Positions 21,263-33,689 are shown, counted from the first letter of the stretch. The stretch is 64,000 bases of DNA from Cristatella mucedo (GCA_009760855.2 WPIO01000018.1:1381001-1445000); one strand, 5' to 3'. The notes: generated by a model from the sequence alone, not told the origin. Translations and numbers: made by a program.

Positions 21263-22182
21263 ACATCCTTCGTAATGCTTTTGGCTCTTTCCGGCGTGTG
21301 ACGTTGTTTGATGAAGCTGTGCTTCCTCGAAGCTGAGCTACTGCGGCTAGCGATGCTTCCGGGCTGCCTCGATCCTCGAAAGTGTGTATGCCGATGGTAA
21401 AGACACCTTGCAGCAATGAAGAGTCCCTTTGACATCTTGCAACGGCAAGTCCGCATCGACAGTGCCGAGCGGTCAATTCAATCGGCCACACACGGCCGCC
21501 GGTGTCCTGCACCGGTCAGAGTGGTCATGATCTCCTCGTGCGATGTCCACACCACAGCCGTCTGCCTGCCTAGAGCTCAGCTGACTGACCGTTCAATTTG
21601 TCTGGGCGTCTTTTGTAGCGTAACCGTAGCTTAGACATGCTAGGTTCGCTGTCATTATATTCCAGAAACCACGAATACCATCTTGGCACTCATAGTCGAA
21701 CTGATTTAGCAAACAAGCATTTCAGTAGGCACTCGTTCCTCATCAGCGCTGAGCGAGTAAGGGACACTCCGTTGCCGGTCGGTGTACAGTTTCATCGACG
21801 AAATCGTCGTTCAAGGAAACGTTCCGTTAGCGGGTTACGGCAGTTTCCTAAATGACTTGGGGCTCACATCGGATCTCTCTATCGGATACGTGCAAACGAC
21901 GTACTCACATCGGACTTCGATGTTGCAGAAGTCGCGCTGGATGGCATTTTCAAAGAAAGTAGATCTCTAGAAGCGGCATGTTCCCTAGCACGTCAACTTA
22001 GCTATGCTGAATGTTGTGGAGCTGCAGCAAATAGCTCCATCCAAGAGCCCAAATTAATCAGTAGTAATAGTACGAATGCATTTATATCTCGCCCGTAGGG
22101 AAATCAATCTTCGTGTAGGCTCTTTGAATTTTCTACGCAGGACGCTTGCTTGAACCGTTGGTTGTAGCAATCTCAGTAAATA
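21263..22182. other. Unassigned stretch
   Basis: No gene or repeat family recognised. Open frames are under 90 codons. Confidence 0.4.
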
Positions 22183-22341
22183 AAGACTAGCTGATTGTAC
22201 AGCTTCTTTTGTATAGCGACTGGAGATCTTTTACGGCTATCACCGCGGATTGCAGCGGCGATATAGAATCACCCACTGGTGTAATCGAACCCATGAGGTC
22301 ATGAAAAGCAACCACTTTACCTATTGTGCCACCATGGCTCA
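22183..22341 (-). mobile_element. SINE family 1
   Basis: Minus-strand copy with the 3' hairpin AGCTGATTGTACAGCT, the body TTTTACGGCTATCACC, and the B-box complement GTAATCGAACCC. The head inverted repeat is partly deleted. It abuts a LINE 3' region at about 22350. Confidence 0.85.
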
Positions 22342-22351
22342 CCATGACAAC

Positions 22352-23035
22352 AAACATAACCTGGTTAGTGGCAGCATGCAGAGTGTCAAAACGCATAAAC
22401 ACACAAAGGACATATCCCATAAACCATTAAATATCGTGATAAATAAATGATGTTTAGCTTTCTTTTAAATACTGTCGAGTTAAGAAATGTTGTGCCTCCA
22501 TTCGGAAATGAGTTCCGGACTTTGGAAACATGAAGTAAAGGCGCGGTCTCTAAAATATTTGAGGTTCGTACGAAGTATAGGTGAAAGACTAGATTCCAAA
22601 AAATAGGTGGTACGATGTTAGGCCTGGAGGAGAAGTAGATTTGAGAGATGGGCTGGAGCCAGAGAATGAAGTAACCTAAAAGTGAGCGACAAAATCTTGA
22701 AGTCGATCCGTTTCTCGACTGGTAGCCAATGCAGGTCGACGAGAAGTAGTTATGTGGCAACTGCGACGCTCCCGACAGGCAAGCCTAGCTTCGGAGTTTG
22801 GCAGCGGCTCTAAGTGCCTGATTGCACACGCCGGTAGGCCAGCAATCAGTGAGTTTCGCAATTCAAGAGGAGATGTCACCAATGCAGGCAACATATGGTA
22901 TACCTGTCTATGCAAGCCCGAATTTAGCAATGTTATGTAGCTGAAAGCAGGCAGACGTAGCTGCGGAGCTGATTCGGTCGTCTAATGAAAGGTCACCTTG
23001 GAACAGGACACCTACATTGAGTGCCAATTCATCTA
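22352..23035 (-). mobile_element. CR1/L2-like LINE fragment
   Basis: Minus-strand copy covering 3' UTR and ORF C-terminus. It carries the family words TGGTTAGTGGCAGCATGC, GGCTGGAGCCAGAGAATGAA and GAAGTCGATCCGTT. The ORF pieces at 22386-22930 correspond to the C-terminal domain but are frameshifted. The far end fades near 23035. Confidence 0.85.
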
Positions 23036-23044
23036 TAATCATCA

Positions 23045-23200
23045 GGGATAGCGTACTCAAGCTTCACTACCAGCGTCGTGGGTTCGAGTCACATCGCAAC
23101 CATTGCTATCTGCATTTCTTGGTGCTCGCATAAGTGATAGCAGCTGCAGCTCATCTGCGGACAATAGTAATTTGACGGTTAAATCACCCTAACCAAAAAC
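23045..23200 (+). mobile_element. tRNA-like element, possible third SINE type
   Basis: GATAGCGTACTCAAGC followed 30 bases later by GTCGTGGGTTCGAGTC resembles an A box and B box pair. The downstream body does not match SINE-1 or SINE-2. Only one copy is seen, so it could be a decayed tRNA-derived sequence. Confidence 0.3.
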
Positions 23201-23211
23201 CAAAAAGTCAC

Positions 23212-23405
23212 TAACCACATTTGAATGCTGACCCTGTGCATGTCACCCCTAACCATGTTATTCATTTTGCTTGTTTTTCAAGCATGATTTTACTTACCAT
23301 TCAATTGCATTTCCCTTTGCAGCAAATGTAAAGCGCCTAGAAAGAGATTAGGTTCTCTGAGGACGCTTTATCAAGTACATTATTATCATTACTATTATTA
23401 TTACC
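23212..23405 (+). mobile_element. CR1/L2-like LINE 3' end
   Basis: Plus-strand 3' UTR of about 190 bases: TGACCCTGTGCATGTCACC, AACCATGTTATTC, CAATTGCATTTCCCTTTGC. The terminal hairpin segment is AAGCGCCTAGAAAGAGATT (23331 on) with TTCTCTGAGGACGC, and the tail is ATT-rich. It is strongly 5'-truncated. Confidence 0.9.
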
Positions 23406-23649
23406 CACCCTGTTGACATTGCTTGCGTCACCCAGTCTCATAGCAGACGATCCTTGGACATTTTTTATAATTTAAGTTGACTGAGCTGCATTATTTGAAG
23501 TCATTGCTAAAAACAGTGCCTTTATTAAACCTTTCAGGAGTGCCGAGCAGCATAAGGCCCTTTCTTTACGCTATCCTTGCGTGCCAGGGATTGCGTAAGT
23601 CGGGAAGTGGGGCCGGTCTCTAGCTGCGGGCGACAGCTGACCTAATAGT
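23406..23649. other. Unassigned spacer between LINE fragments
   Basis: Nothing recognised. Confidence 0.4.
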
Positions 23650-23940
23650 CATAATAATAGCAATATATTGTTTCGAGTCATCAGACACTTTATCTCGATC
23701 AATGCATTTCACTTACGCTGTAAAAGGAAGCATGATCAAATGCTTAGTGGTAGCATGCACAATGTCAATCTAAATACGCTGAGCGGTAGCATGCACATTG
23801 ATACCACGAATAAGAACACAGTGTACTAATCACAAGGATAATGCAATTGAATGCAGTAATAAACATGTGAGTTTTTAGCTTTCTTTGAAATTGATGTAAT
23901 GTTGGCAGATCCGCACTCAATTGTGATTAGGAGAGATTGA
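23650..23940 (-). mobile_element. Decayed LINE 3' region
   Basis: It contains two successive copies of the LINE 3' UTR word TTAGTGGTAGCATGCAC / GAGCGGTAGCATGCAC and the GTGAGTTTTTAGCTTTCTTT region. Much more diverged than neighbouring copies. Confidence 0.55.
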
Positions 23941-24862
23941 AATGAATGCATTCCGGTGGTACTCCGGCCTTTGGTTCTAGCCAGTACGTGAAATCCCTAA
24001 ACTGAGGTTTTACGACTGGTGTTTAACACTGCCAAAATGTTTGAACTGTAACTCTAGTAGCTCCACACGGCGATACGGACCATGTGGGTGTTTCGCAATA
24101 GAGTTGTTTCCTTGGCGCACTAAAAAACAAAAGTACCGTTCACTGTGAATGCGATATCGTCTATAGATGTAGTGGTGCGCTCCTGTCCTGTCGCGACGCT
24201 GCATTACGCTTCGTTCTTCGCTCTCGGGCCCAAGTTTTTTGACGCTGTGAGGGGCTAAAGAGTGATAGACGATGAGCGAACCAAGTCCTGAGTATTGCGG
24301 AGCTCACAGCATGCCTGCTTTTTGCCATCTGGCGACTTACCACCGCCATCCCAGTGCACGCGATTCGAATGCCGGAGCTCAGCCCGGCGTCTCGTGCGCG
24401 CCAGTCAGACATCTTACCTTCGCGTCGCCGTGTCCAGATTGCCCGCTCTCCGGCTGCAAGCGGGCACGTACGGGGGATGGGAGGGGGCGTGTGCGAGCGA
24501 GTACCGTGCCACTAATAGGAGTGGTGACCCTGCACGGTCAGTGACCACGCCAACCACGGCCAATAAAACTACTGGCCAGTCCAAGAGCCGGCGGCCTTCA
24601 TACTTCGATTCGACCGGGCTGCACGCTCATTCGTGCACAAACGGAGATCAGGCTCGCTGGCCTGGATTCGACAGTTAGCAGACGCTGGGCCGAACTGCAA
24701 GCCGTGCCGGAGGCGGTGCGTTGTCTCTTAATCTCGCCCGCGGGTAAGGTGGCGGCTGCGTTGCTCTCCGACGGCTTGCGAGCTGCTTGCGAACCCCATA
24801 GGCTAGGTCAGTCGTATCTGCCTATTCTGGGTCGCAGTTCCTGCACTCGGCCTTTCTATTGC
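23941..24862. other. Unassigned, CpG-rich after about 24170
   Basis: The first 230 bases are AT-richer and unassigned. From 24170 to 24860 the sequence is CpG-rich, with unrecognised overlapping ORFs. It runs straight into the CTGTCTCT minisatellite. Confidence 0.4.
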
Positions 24863-25870
24863 ACTCTGTCTCTCTCTGCCTCGCTCCTCTGTCTCTCTGT
24901 CTCTCTGTCTCTCTGTCTCTCTGGCTCTCTGTCTCCCAGTCTCTCTGTCTCTCTGTCTCTCTGTCTCCCTGTCTCTGTCTCTCTGTCTCTCTGTCTCTCT
25001 GTCACCCTGTCTCTCTGTCTCTCTGTCTCTCTGTCACCCTGTCTCTCTGTCTCTCTGTCTCTCTGTCTCTCTGTCTCCCTGTCTCTGTCTCTCTGTCTCT
25101 CTGTCTCTCTGTCTCTCTGTCTCTCTGTCTCTCTGTCTCTCTGTCTCTCTGTCTCTCTGTCTCTCTGTCTCGCTGTCTCTCTGTCTCTCTGTCTCTCTGT
25201 CTCTCTGTCTCTCTGTCTCTCTGTCTCTCTGTCTCCCTGTCTCTCTGTCTCTCTGTCTCCCTGTCTCTGTCTCTCTGTCTCTCTGTCTCTCTGTCTCTCT
25301 GTCACCCTGTCTCTCTGTCTCTCTGTCTCTCTGTGTCTCTGTCTCTCTGTCTCTCTGTCTCTCTGTCTCTCTGTCTCTCTGTCTCTCTGTCTCTCTGTCT
25401 CTCTGTCTCTCTGTCTCTCTGTCTCCCTGTCTCTGTCTCTCTATCTCGCTGTCTCTCTGTCTCTCTGTCACCCTGTCTCTCTGTCTCTCTGTCTCCCTGT
25501 CTCTCTGTCTCTCTGTCTCTCTGTCTCCCTGTCTCTGTCTCTCTATCTCGCTGTCTCTCTATCTCGCTGTCTCTCTGTCTCTCTGTCACTCTGTCTCTCT
25601 GTCTCTCTGTCTCTCTGTCTCTCTGTCTCTCTGTCTCTCTGTCTCTCTGTGTCTCTCTCTCTCTCTGTCTCTCTCTGTCTCTCTGTCTCTCTGTCTCCCT
25701 GTCTCTCTGTCTCTCTGTCTCTCTGTCTCCCTGTCTCTGTCTCTCTATCTCGCTGTCTCTCTATCTCGCTGTCTCTCTGTCTCTCTGTCACCCTGTCTCT
25801 CTGTCTCTCTGTCTCTCTGTCTCTCTGTCTCTCTGTCTCTCTGTCTATCTGTCTCTCTCTCTCTCTCTTG
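24863..25870. repeat. CTGTCTCT minisatellite with higher-order pattern
   Basis: About 1 kb of an 8-base unit CTGTCTCT with recurrent variants (CTGTCTCC, CTGTCACC, CTATCTCG). Variant blocks recur: the CTATCTCG variants at 25441, 25543 and 25745 are about 102 and 202 bases apart and sit in similar surroundings. Open frames of up to 389 codons (Leu/Ser/Val/Cys-rich on +, Arg/Gln/Thr/Glu/Asp-rich on -) are products of the repeat. Confidence 0.97.
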
Positions 25871-26018
25871 TAGGCTGAGCGAGGCTCTAAGGGTGAGCGA
25901 GGGCTGCGGTTGGGCCAGTGCGTTCTTGCCCGCCCTATATAGTCAGCGATCTGAGTGCGTGCAGAGTGCACCGACCAGTGGCCCCAATCTGCTGGACGAG
26001 TTGCTAAGAGTTGCTCAC

Positions 26019-26021
<3 letters not shown>
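25871..26021. other. Spacer between two simple-sequence tracts
   Basis: GC-rich unique sequence of about 150 bases between the CTGTCTCT minisatellite and a (GA)n tract. Nothing recognised. Confidence 0.4.

Positions 26022-26090
<69 letters not shown>
26022..26090. repeat. (GA)n microsatellite
   Basis: Nearly pure GA repeat of about 68 bases. Confidence 0.97.
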
Positions 26091-26524
26091 GCGGCAGGGA
26101 GAAGGACGGCGGCGGATGCGAAGGGCAGTCGGGTGACGAATCTAGGCACAGGGTAAAAGAGAGAGAGCGGGAGAAGAAGAGAAACATCTTCTGAGAGCGA
26201 GATCAAACAGCCCATGGGCGACTCAGTCGAGCTGCGAGTGAACGATGCTGTACTTTTAATGGGCGCAGCACCGTTCACACGCTTCCTTCGGCCACTTGGC
26301 CTGTGCAAAATTAGAACCAGGATGCAATACGCTCGTCTAGTTGGGTTGAATTGTGTTTACGCCGCTGGTGTGAGTGAAATAGGTAGCTCTGTGTACCGCA
26401 GTGGGACGCTCGGGTGAAAGTGAGAGGCGTGGAGGCCGGTGGGGTTGTGCAGACAGTTGGCGGGAAAATTCGACGCACCCCGGTCAATCGACGGACCACT
26501 CGCAGAAACTTGCAACGTAGTAGA
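26091..26524. other. Unassigned spacer
   Basis: Moderately GC-rich unique sequence. No gene recognised. Confidence 0.4.
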
Positions 26525-26549
26525 GATCGAGAGAGAGAGAGAGAAAGAC

Positions 26550-26640
<91 letters not shown>

Positions 26641-26766
26641 CAGAGACAGAGACAGAGACAGAGACAGACAGACAGACAGAGACAGAGACAGAGACAGAGA
26701 CCACGAGAGAGACAGAGACAGACAGTGAGAGACGGAGAGAGAGAGAGAGAGAGACAGACAGAGAGA
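26525..26766. repeat. (GA)n / (GACA)n compound microsatellite
   Basis: A GA core at 26560-26640 is flanked by GAGAGAAAGACA units on the left and GACAGA/GACAGACA units on the right, about 240 bases in all. Open frames across it on both strands are artefacts. Confidence 0.96.
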
Positions 26767-26779
26767 TGTTGCGGTGCCT

Positions 26780-28180
26780 CAGTGCTAGTGCGAATCGAGT
26801 TTCGCACGAAACGACTTGTATTATTCTGAGAGCTTCCGGCCATAAGTGCTGTTCGGCCCCTCCTCGCCGACTGACGCCCTCGGCTCTCGGCATACCGGCC
26901 GCTGGGCACTCGCTAGCCGACAAGAAATTCGAGAAACGAAAGGGAGGTAAACGGGGGTTGCAGCGCTGAGTTAGCGACGCTAGACCTCTCTCGGTGGCTT
27001 CAATTGACGACTCTCCTAGTGGACGTGCTCTGAGCAGCCGCGCCGAGTGTTTCAATTCGACAGCTCAGCGCGCGAGCGAAACCGGAAGCGAGCCGCGATG
27101 GACTCGGTCTCGTCGGGGCGTTCGATTGACCTTCTCAGCAAGCACCGCTCGCGTCTGACCAGACAGGCGCTTCTACCTGGGCGGCTGCTCAGACTAGCGC
27201 ATCGAATCAAGCATACAGTTTGAGAGCTTTCGCACGCTCGCACGCGAACGTGCACGCTCGCAAAAAGCGTCTTGGTGTTCGACAGACCGGTCGGCGGCGT
27301 GAATAGGTCATTAACAATCTATGAGCATTGCACAAGTAGGAAAGAGTCGGCTAATGAATAAACGAAGCGTCCGAGAGTCTCCTGGGACGATCGCTTCGTA
27401 AGAAAGGCTGCACCGCCACCGCAGCAGCAGCAGCTCGGATTTACAGCGCGAGCTGCTGGATCGATCGTGCGACGGCGCTCGAAGAGTGCGCCCCAACCGA
27501 GTCAGTAGCGCACCTAATTTGCCAGGGGGGGGTCACCGGTAGGGCGTTGTCGAAGCTGCAGCATTTCGGCGGCGGGTGGGGTCTGGCGTGGCTCTGAGGC
27601 GTGGCCGCACTTAGGGCCAGTCCCGTTCAAATAGAATCTCGACGGGCAGTTGCATTGTGGCAGCGCCTCAGACGACTGCCGACGACGACGACCTACCACG
27701 GAGCTGATGCCCCGCTCATGGGCTGCGTTGCCTGTCACGGTCTTTCATTTCGAGTTGTCGGCAGCCGCCGACCTGGGTCATTATTTGCACGAAGCTCCAG
27801 AGTTTGGCATTCGGCCTTCAGTGCGCGGGATGGCACAAGCTCTCGCTTACTAATTCAACGCGTCGCAAGTGCATTTTTGGCTAAATGCGAAGTACGAGCT
27901 CGGGATTTGTACGACCCTCAGGGGTGCGCGTCGTGCGTGCAGCGTCCGACGCGGCACCGCTCTTTTCCCGTGGCGCTCACTACCTAACTCACTTTGAAAT
28001 GTAATTCTGAATGATAAATGCACGCTCTACCCTATGGGACGCGCGTGCTACTTAATTTAGAAGGAATCGATCGCCATCGGCGGCTTATCGTCGAGGGTTC
28101 CGTCGCGCGACGGATCCGTCCAGAGGATGCCGTCGTGCAAACTTTGCTGAAATCTTCTGAGCATATTCACGCGGCATTTT
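26780..28180. other. CpG-rich block
   Basis: CpG-dense single-copy-looking sequence with overlapping short ORFs on both strands and a G-run near 27523-27530. No recognisable gene. Confidence 0.5.
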
Positions 28181-28327
28181 TTGTCAAGTGCTCCGCCAGG
28201 TACACACCCCAATTCCCTCAACCACACTCTCACCTCTCTTTATCTAGCTCATCTTTTTAGTTCGCTCTCGTTCTTTCTATTGGTCTCTTAAAACGCTGTC
28301 TTTTCCTTTATCGTTCTATGCAGTTGT

Positions 28328-28328
28328 G

Positions 28329-28386
<58 letters not shown>
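28328..28386. repeat. (CT)n microsatellite
   Basis: Pure CT repeat of about 58 bases. Confidence 0.97.
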
Positions 28387-28389
<3 letters not shown>

Positions 28390-28820
28390 CTCTTGCTCTC
28401 TTGGTTGCTTTCCCACTCTTTCGCTCTCTCTTTCTTTTTCCAAGTCTTTTGCTCTCCCTCTAGTTCTTTCTATCAGTATCTCTGCGTGTTTTTTTTAAGC
28501 CGTACTAGTCCCTCTTTCTTTAACCACCTTAGCTGCATTATCTTTCTGTCTCTTCCTTTCTCTCCCTTCCTCTCTCTCTCTTTCTCTCTCTCCCTTTCTA
28601 TCTCTCTTTGTCTCTCTGTCGCTATCTCTCTCTCTCTCTCCCTTTCTCTCTCCTCCTCTCCCTCTCCCTCTCTCTTCCTCTCGCTCTCTCTCTCTCCCTC
28701 TCTATCCCTCTCTCTCCCTCTCTCTGTCTCTCTATTTGTCTCTGTCTCCCTCTCTCCTCCTCTCTTTCTTTCTCCGTCCTATCAGGCTGTCACAGCCTTT
28801 CTGTCTCTTTCTCTCTGAGT
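28387..28820. repeat. Polypyrimidine tract
   Basis: About 430 bases of C/T-rich sequence, densest from 28540 to 28770 (CTCTCTCC, CCTCTCTC variants). The 166-codon Leu/Ser-rich open frame across it is a low-complexity artefact. Confidence 0.9.
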
Positions 28821-28829
28821 CGGAGTCAC

Positions 28830-30000
28830 TCAGCTCTCTTCGACGACGGGCCTAGGTCGCTCGCGGTTATCCTAGCTTACCTGACGTGCCTACCGGTCTG
28901 TTCTGACAGAGCGAAAAGCGGAAAAAGCTGACCGAGACATCTTCCTCTGAAAACCTAGCTGTTAGCGAAGACCTGCTAATAGACTCGGAAGTCAGGTCAG
29001 TTTGCTCTACTCGATTCCAATGCACCGCTTCTCGCTGCAACGATACGTTAGTCGCCGGCTCACCGAACGGTCGCCAGGTTTCGCAAGCTCCGACGGAGTC
29101 GCGCGTCTCGGTCTCTCACCAGCAGCCAAGCTAGCGACGCCCACGCGGTGCGAACGTGCGGCCTCCGCGGTACGAGCTCAAAGGTAGCTGCCGCGAAGAT
29201 AATCTGCCGTCTCTCCGCTAAGCGATGCACGCGCCGCCGCCGACGGCTCGAAGTTCGTTGGACCAGCTCGACGCTGTCTCGGGCTGCGGAGGTGGAGGTT
29301 GCCACCCTTGTCACTTCTGCTTGAAATACAGCGAGCCAGCGTAGGAGTACCGGTGGCTGTAGTGCCTTTCGGCGCCAGTGAGACGTGCGGCTAACTTGGC
29401 GCGAAATCGACCGCTTGATTATCTTACGATACCACAATTAGCGACTGGCTCGCACATGGGCTTGATCCAACGTTCGGGCACCGGTGTACCTCTACCCAAG
29501 GCGGGTTACGTGCCCCTACCCCTCCCCCGTAAAGTGACGAGCCTTTAGCCGATCTATTCGGACTGGTTTTGCACCAGATTTCGACGGAGGCTGCCTCCGA
29601 GTTCAAATCGACCGTCCGGTTGCCGATGCGCCTCCGACGACTTCCGGGCGAGCGGTGAGTTCAGTTACAGACACTTCATGCGATCTGCAGAAGTCGCTCG
29701 GGTTAGGGGCACCGTTCTTCCTAGCAAATCCAGTTCAAGATGTGACGACATGCCGACTGGGTTAGTTGGCTCTTCGGGGGGGGGGGGCGGTTTCGCTCAG
29801 CCGCTCCGAGACGCCCCGGGAAGTAGCTCGCCGCGCTCACCCTATCGCACCGCTCTGCCTTCCCGAGGTGGTCGACAAAGTAAGCCCAGACAGGGCGCAT
29901 TGCGCTTGCCTTCGAGATTCGCTGTAGGGTGCGTATTCACTTATGGCTGCCAGCAATCGTATCAAGGACACGCTTTACAGATGGCGTAGGCTAGCCGGGA
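28830..30000. other. CpG-rich block
   Basis: CpG-rich with a run of about 11 G near 29777-29787. ORFs are unrecognised. The block ends near 30000, where the sequence becomes AT-richer. Confidence 0.45.
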
Positions 30001-30725
30001 TGTTTGACGCGACGGATTTTCTGTCTAGACAAAACAGCTACAACTCGCAAGCCAAACAAAGCCGAATGAGCAGATGCGAAAACAAGCTAGCCCTAGCAAT
30101 AAACGGGCCCGGTGTCTAAAAATAACAAACATAAAGACCAGTCAATCAAATATCTTCACTTACGTAGCGGTAGATGAGATTTAGCGGCAACCTACTCGCT
30201 TGCGTTGTGCAATACAGAATTGCCTGCCTCGCGACCTCGCGATCGCAGTCGGTCACAAAGTGTGAGCACCTTGGGCTAAGGCGTAGGGGCGTGCCAAATC
30301 CATCTTGTAAGCGCACTGGAGCCTAGTCAATTGTCGAAACTACTGACTCCCAGTCGTGCCACTCTGTCCTAGCTTCCAATTTCTCGAACATTTACTCAAA
30401 TCAGAACGGCTGTAGCGACTGCCTCGAATGCTGGCAGTGAAATGCAAGCAGTTACCCATAGCGCTGTGGCACTACTCGAATGCTTGCTTGCATTTGACAT
30501 CGCTCGCTATTCTGTAAAAGAAGAGCTCGCCGCCCCCCCACCACGTGAAATTACTTTGGCCCTCTACAGTACTAATGACTGCAGGGTTCTGAGTCGCAAA
30601 CGTCTGGCTCCATGGTGATAGGCCGTGTGAAGCTGCTGAGTGCTAAACCAGCCAGATTTTAACCGACATTCACCATTCGCAATTTCAGCATCATAACGGC
30701 TAGGAGTTGAATGTAATAACACACT
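30001..30725. other. Unassigned, with a possible decayed SINE-2 near 30225-30300
   Basis: GCGATCGCAGTCGGTCAC and GTGAGCACCTTGGGC at 30238-30276 resemble the SINE-2 head in minus orientation, but the tail is not recognisable. The rest is unassigned. Confidence 0.3.
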
Positions 30726-32755
30726 TGAAATAGCGCTCTCCGAGAACTCAATCTCTTTCTAGGCACTTTACATTTGCAGCAAAGGAAACGCAAGCGAATG
30801 GTTGATGTTTGCATGCTCGGTAAACTACAATAATAACATGGTTAGGGATGGCATGCAGAGTTTCAGAACGCATAAGCACATTAAGGACGATTGGCAGGAA
30901 CCCACATGCTCTGATTAGTAGGCGCATTTTTAATTTCTTATTAAATGTGGCAAAGTCAGGCAATGTCATGACGAAAGTCGGGAGTGAGTTCCAGGCTTTG
31001 GGAGCATACGAACTAAAGGCAGGGTCCCAGAAGAATTTGAGGTTCGTACGAGGTATAGGTAAACAGTTGAATTTCGAAAAAGCAGGTGGCAAGACGCTTG
31101 GCCTGGTGGTGGAGTAGATCTGATAGGTAGGCTGGAGCCAAAGAATGAAGAGACCTAAATGTGAGTGACAAAACCTTGAAATCAATGCGTTGCTTGACTT
31201 GGAGCCAGTGGTTCTCTCGGCGAGAAGTGGTGCGATGTGGAGGCTATGACGCTCACGACAGACAAGAAAAAAATGCTAGCTGATTTAACAGCTTCTTTTT
31301 GTATAGAGACAGAAGAGCTTTGCGGCTATCACCACCGCTTGCAGTGGCGATAAAGGATCACCCACTGCAGGATTCGAACCCACAAACTCGGAGCCGAGGT
31401 CTTGAAAAGCAACCGCCTTACTCAGTGAGCCATTACGGCTCTGCAGAACTTTGCACAAGCTGCAAGCGCCTGAGCGCACGTAAAAAAGCAATCAGTGAGT
31501 AATAGAAGTCGAGACCAGATGTCAAAAATGCATAGACCAATGTATATGTCGTATCCCTGTTCAAAAAAAGTCCGAATTTAAGCAATGCTATACAGCTGAA
31601 TGTAGGCAGACTTGACAGTGAAGCTGGCGCGGTCGTGCAATGAAGTTTCATATTCGAACCAGAAACCTAGATTGTGTACACCTTAAATTGGAGATATGCT
31701 GGCAGACTTAATTTTGAGCATAATTTTTTCCAGTTTTTGAATCACGCTTCATTCGCACGTAACTAATAAATTGATTTTATCATTATTCAATTTAAGAAAC
31801 TTTGCTGTCATTCACGTGCGGACGTGATCACTACATGCTGCAATGGATTTCAGAGAATTCAACGGGCTGGAGGGCTGGGAGGGATCAAGGCACCGATACA
31901 TCTGAAGGCCATCTGGAGGTGAAAACCTAGATTGTGCCTGGCAATCGCATTGGCAAGAGTGAGAGTGTAAACCGTAAACAAAATAGCACAAAGCCCTGAG
32001 GTACCCAATATTTCAGAGTTTCCTCGAATAGTCTTTGTCCTTTCACATCACTACTTTGGTGTCTCCCACTGAGGTAGAACCTGAACCAATCCATTGCAGA
32101 GCCAGTGATACCCAGGCAAGATAAGAGACGCTCAAAATGGGCCTGGTGATCGATAGTATCAAAAGCTGCCGAAGATCGAGCATAACAAGCAGGGATGCTC
32201 TACCGAAATCTGCATTCCTATGTAGGTATACACCAGATATATATACACCAGAAGCGATGCTGACTCTGTCGAGTGATTAGCTCTAAAATCAGACTAGAAA
32301 TTGCTACAAGGTGTGAAGTTTTAAAATAGGAGTTCGGCTGGTTCTGCCACGACTCATGCAAGTGTCTGTGATAGGAATGGTAAAAGGGATATCTGGGCTG
32401 AAGTTGCTTAATTTTTCTTGGTGTAGTGTCGCTTTCTTTAGTATTGGCCTGACTATACATACTGTGGAAGATGCTGGGACATGACCTGAGGCTAATGACA
32501 AATTTATTATATAAGTTACGCATGGCAGCAGCAGATCAATGCGTGCGTCGTAGGAGTAGGACGGGGGGGGAATAGAGTCCGGAGGACTAGTTGTCTTATT
32601 TGATTGGGATACAAAAATCAGGTTGAGGTCAATAGTGAGCTCCTTGAACTCGGACATTGGTTGCCGCTTTGAATTGAGCGACAATATTCCAGGGGATTTT
32701 GCCATCTTAGGATGGACTTCTTTTATGTTTATGCGATAATCTATTACCGAGGGAG
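30726..32755 (-). mobile_element. Longest CR1/L2-like LINE copy, with nested SINE-1
   Basis: Minus-strand copy spanning the 3' hairpin (30735-30770), 3' UTR, ORF C-terminus, RT palm and the region upstream of it. The 5'-most translated part (near 32400-32720) gives RQPMSEFKELT and LSLASGHVPAS, phrases from the region before the RT domain in this kind of element. A SINE-1 interrupts it at 31267-31441. Frames are broken throughout. No endonuclease domain is present, so it is still 5'-truncated. Confidence 0.9.
31267..31441 (-). mobile_element. SINE family 1, nested in LINE
   Basis: Minus-strand copy with 3' hairpin AGCTGATTTAACAGCT, body TTGCGGCTATCACCACCGC, B-box complement GGATTCGAACCC and a 5' end complementary to GAGCCGTAATGGCTC. 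LINE sequence stops after ACGACAGACAAG on the left and resumes with CTGCAGAACTTTGCAC on the right. About six LINE bases are missing and no direct repeat is visible. Confidence 0.93.
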
Positions 32756-33689
32756 CAGACAAGCGGATGGCGCGCAATATGCAGACATTCGCGCTTCAGA
32801 AGTAGCTCTTGGGAGTTTAGCTGATTTGCAAACAAAGCTTGGCGAGCCGCGCCAGAGTCTCTGCACGCCGCTGCCTCTTCTAAACGCCAGTAGCCCTCCG
32901 TCACTTGTCGCTGTCGAATAGACTTCCTGTACACGTTCATACTATGACCCGTGTGACCTTGCAGCGCCGATGTGCAGGCACTCTTCGTCGCTGCCGGCGT
33001 TCAGCTGCTGCTGGCAGGTGTGAGTGCATTGAGTTGCACCGGCGAGTCGCTAGCCGCGATACAAGCTTCAGACGTCAGATTCGTATTCGCCGCTCGTCGT
33101 CGGTTGAGATTAGCGCCGCTACGATTACAGCTGTCGGTTGAGATTAGCGCCGTGGGGAGTGCTATGTTTGCGGCCTAGTTCTGTCCGAGCTCGGGAGCCG
33201 CTACATCTCGCTTGTGACAATGGCGGGTGCAAAAGTCGCGAATACACTTGCTTCCGACGCAGTCGCGCCCCGTTCCCACCCCCAGGTAGCGTGCAATTAC
33301 GAGGACTCATCGTGAATGATCTCGAACTGCCCGGAAGGAGAGGCGAAATAAACCCTGTGTACAGAAACTGCGTGACCCGGTCGCCGCCGCCGCCCTGGGT
33401 GGCTAGGCGTTGCCGTTCGCAAAAAGAAGTGCGTAGCCGAGTCCAACTGTCGGTATCGTGTGCTAAGAATGCTCTGTGTTGGCCGCTGCACTGACGACCT
33501 TAAGACCTTAGGCCGCTTTCGCAGCGCTCGTAATAACGGCCCCGGTCCGCGGCCGGACTCGCGATAAAACCGGCGGCGACGTCCCGAGCCTCGTGATCGC
33601 CGCTAGCGACTTTTAGAGACGCAGCAAAGATACACGTTGGCATGTAGAGGGTAGCGGAATATGGTGGCAAGGAAAAGCCCTTGATACCA
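32756..33689. other. Unassigned, CpG-rich 32860-33620
   Basis: GC- and CpG-rich single-copy-looking sequence. It includes a 20-bp direct repeat, GTCGGTTGAGATTAGCGCCG, at 33099-33118 and 33133-33152. No gene recognised. Confidence 0.45.

Noticed and set aside
24704-25878. Open frames of 339-389 codons
   Set aside because: They are translations of the CTGTCTCT minisatellite. Several frames on both strands stay open at once and the residues are a short periodic pattern.
26357-27055. Open frame of 232 codons on the minus strand
   Set aside because: It runs through the (GA)n/(GACA)n tract. The middle is pure Leu/Ser/Val repeat and the ends match no family.
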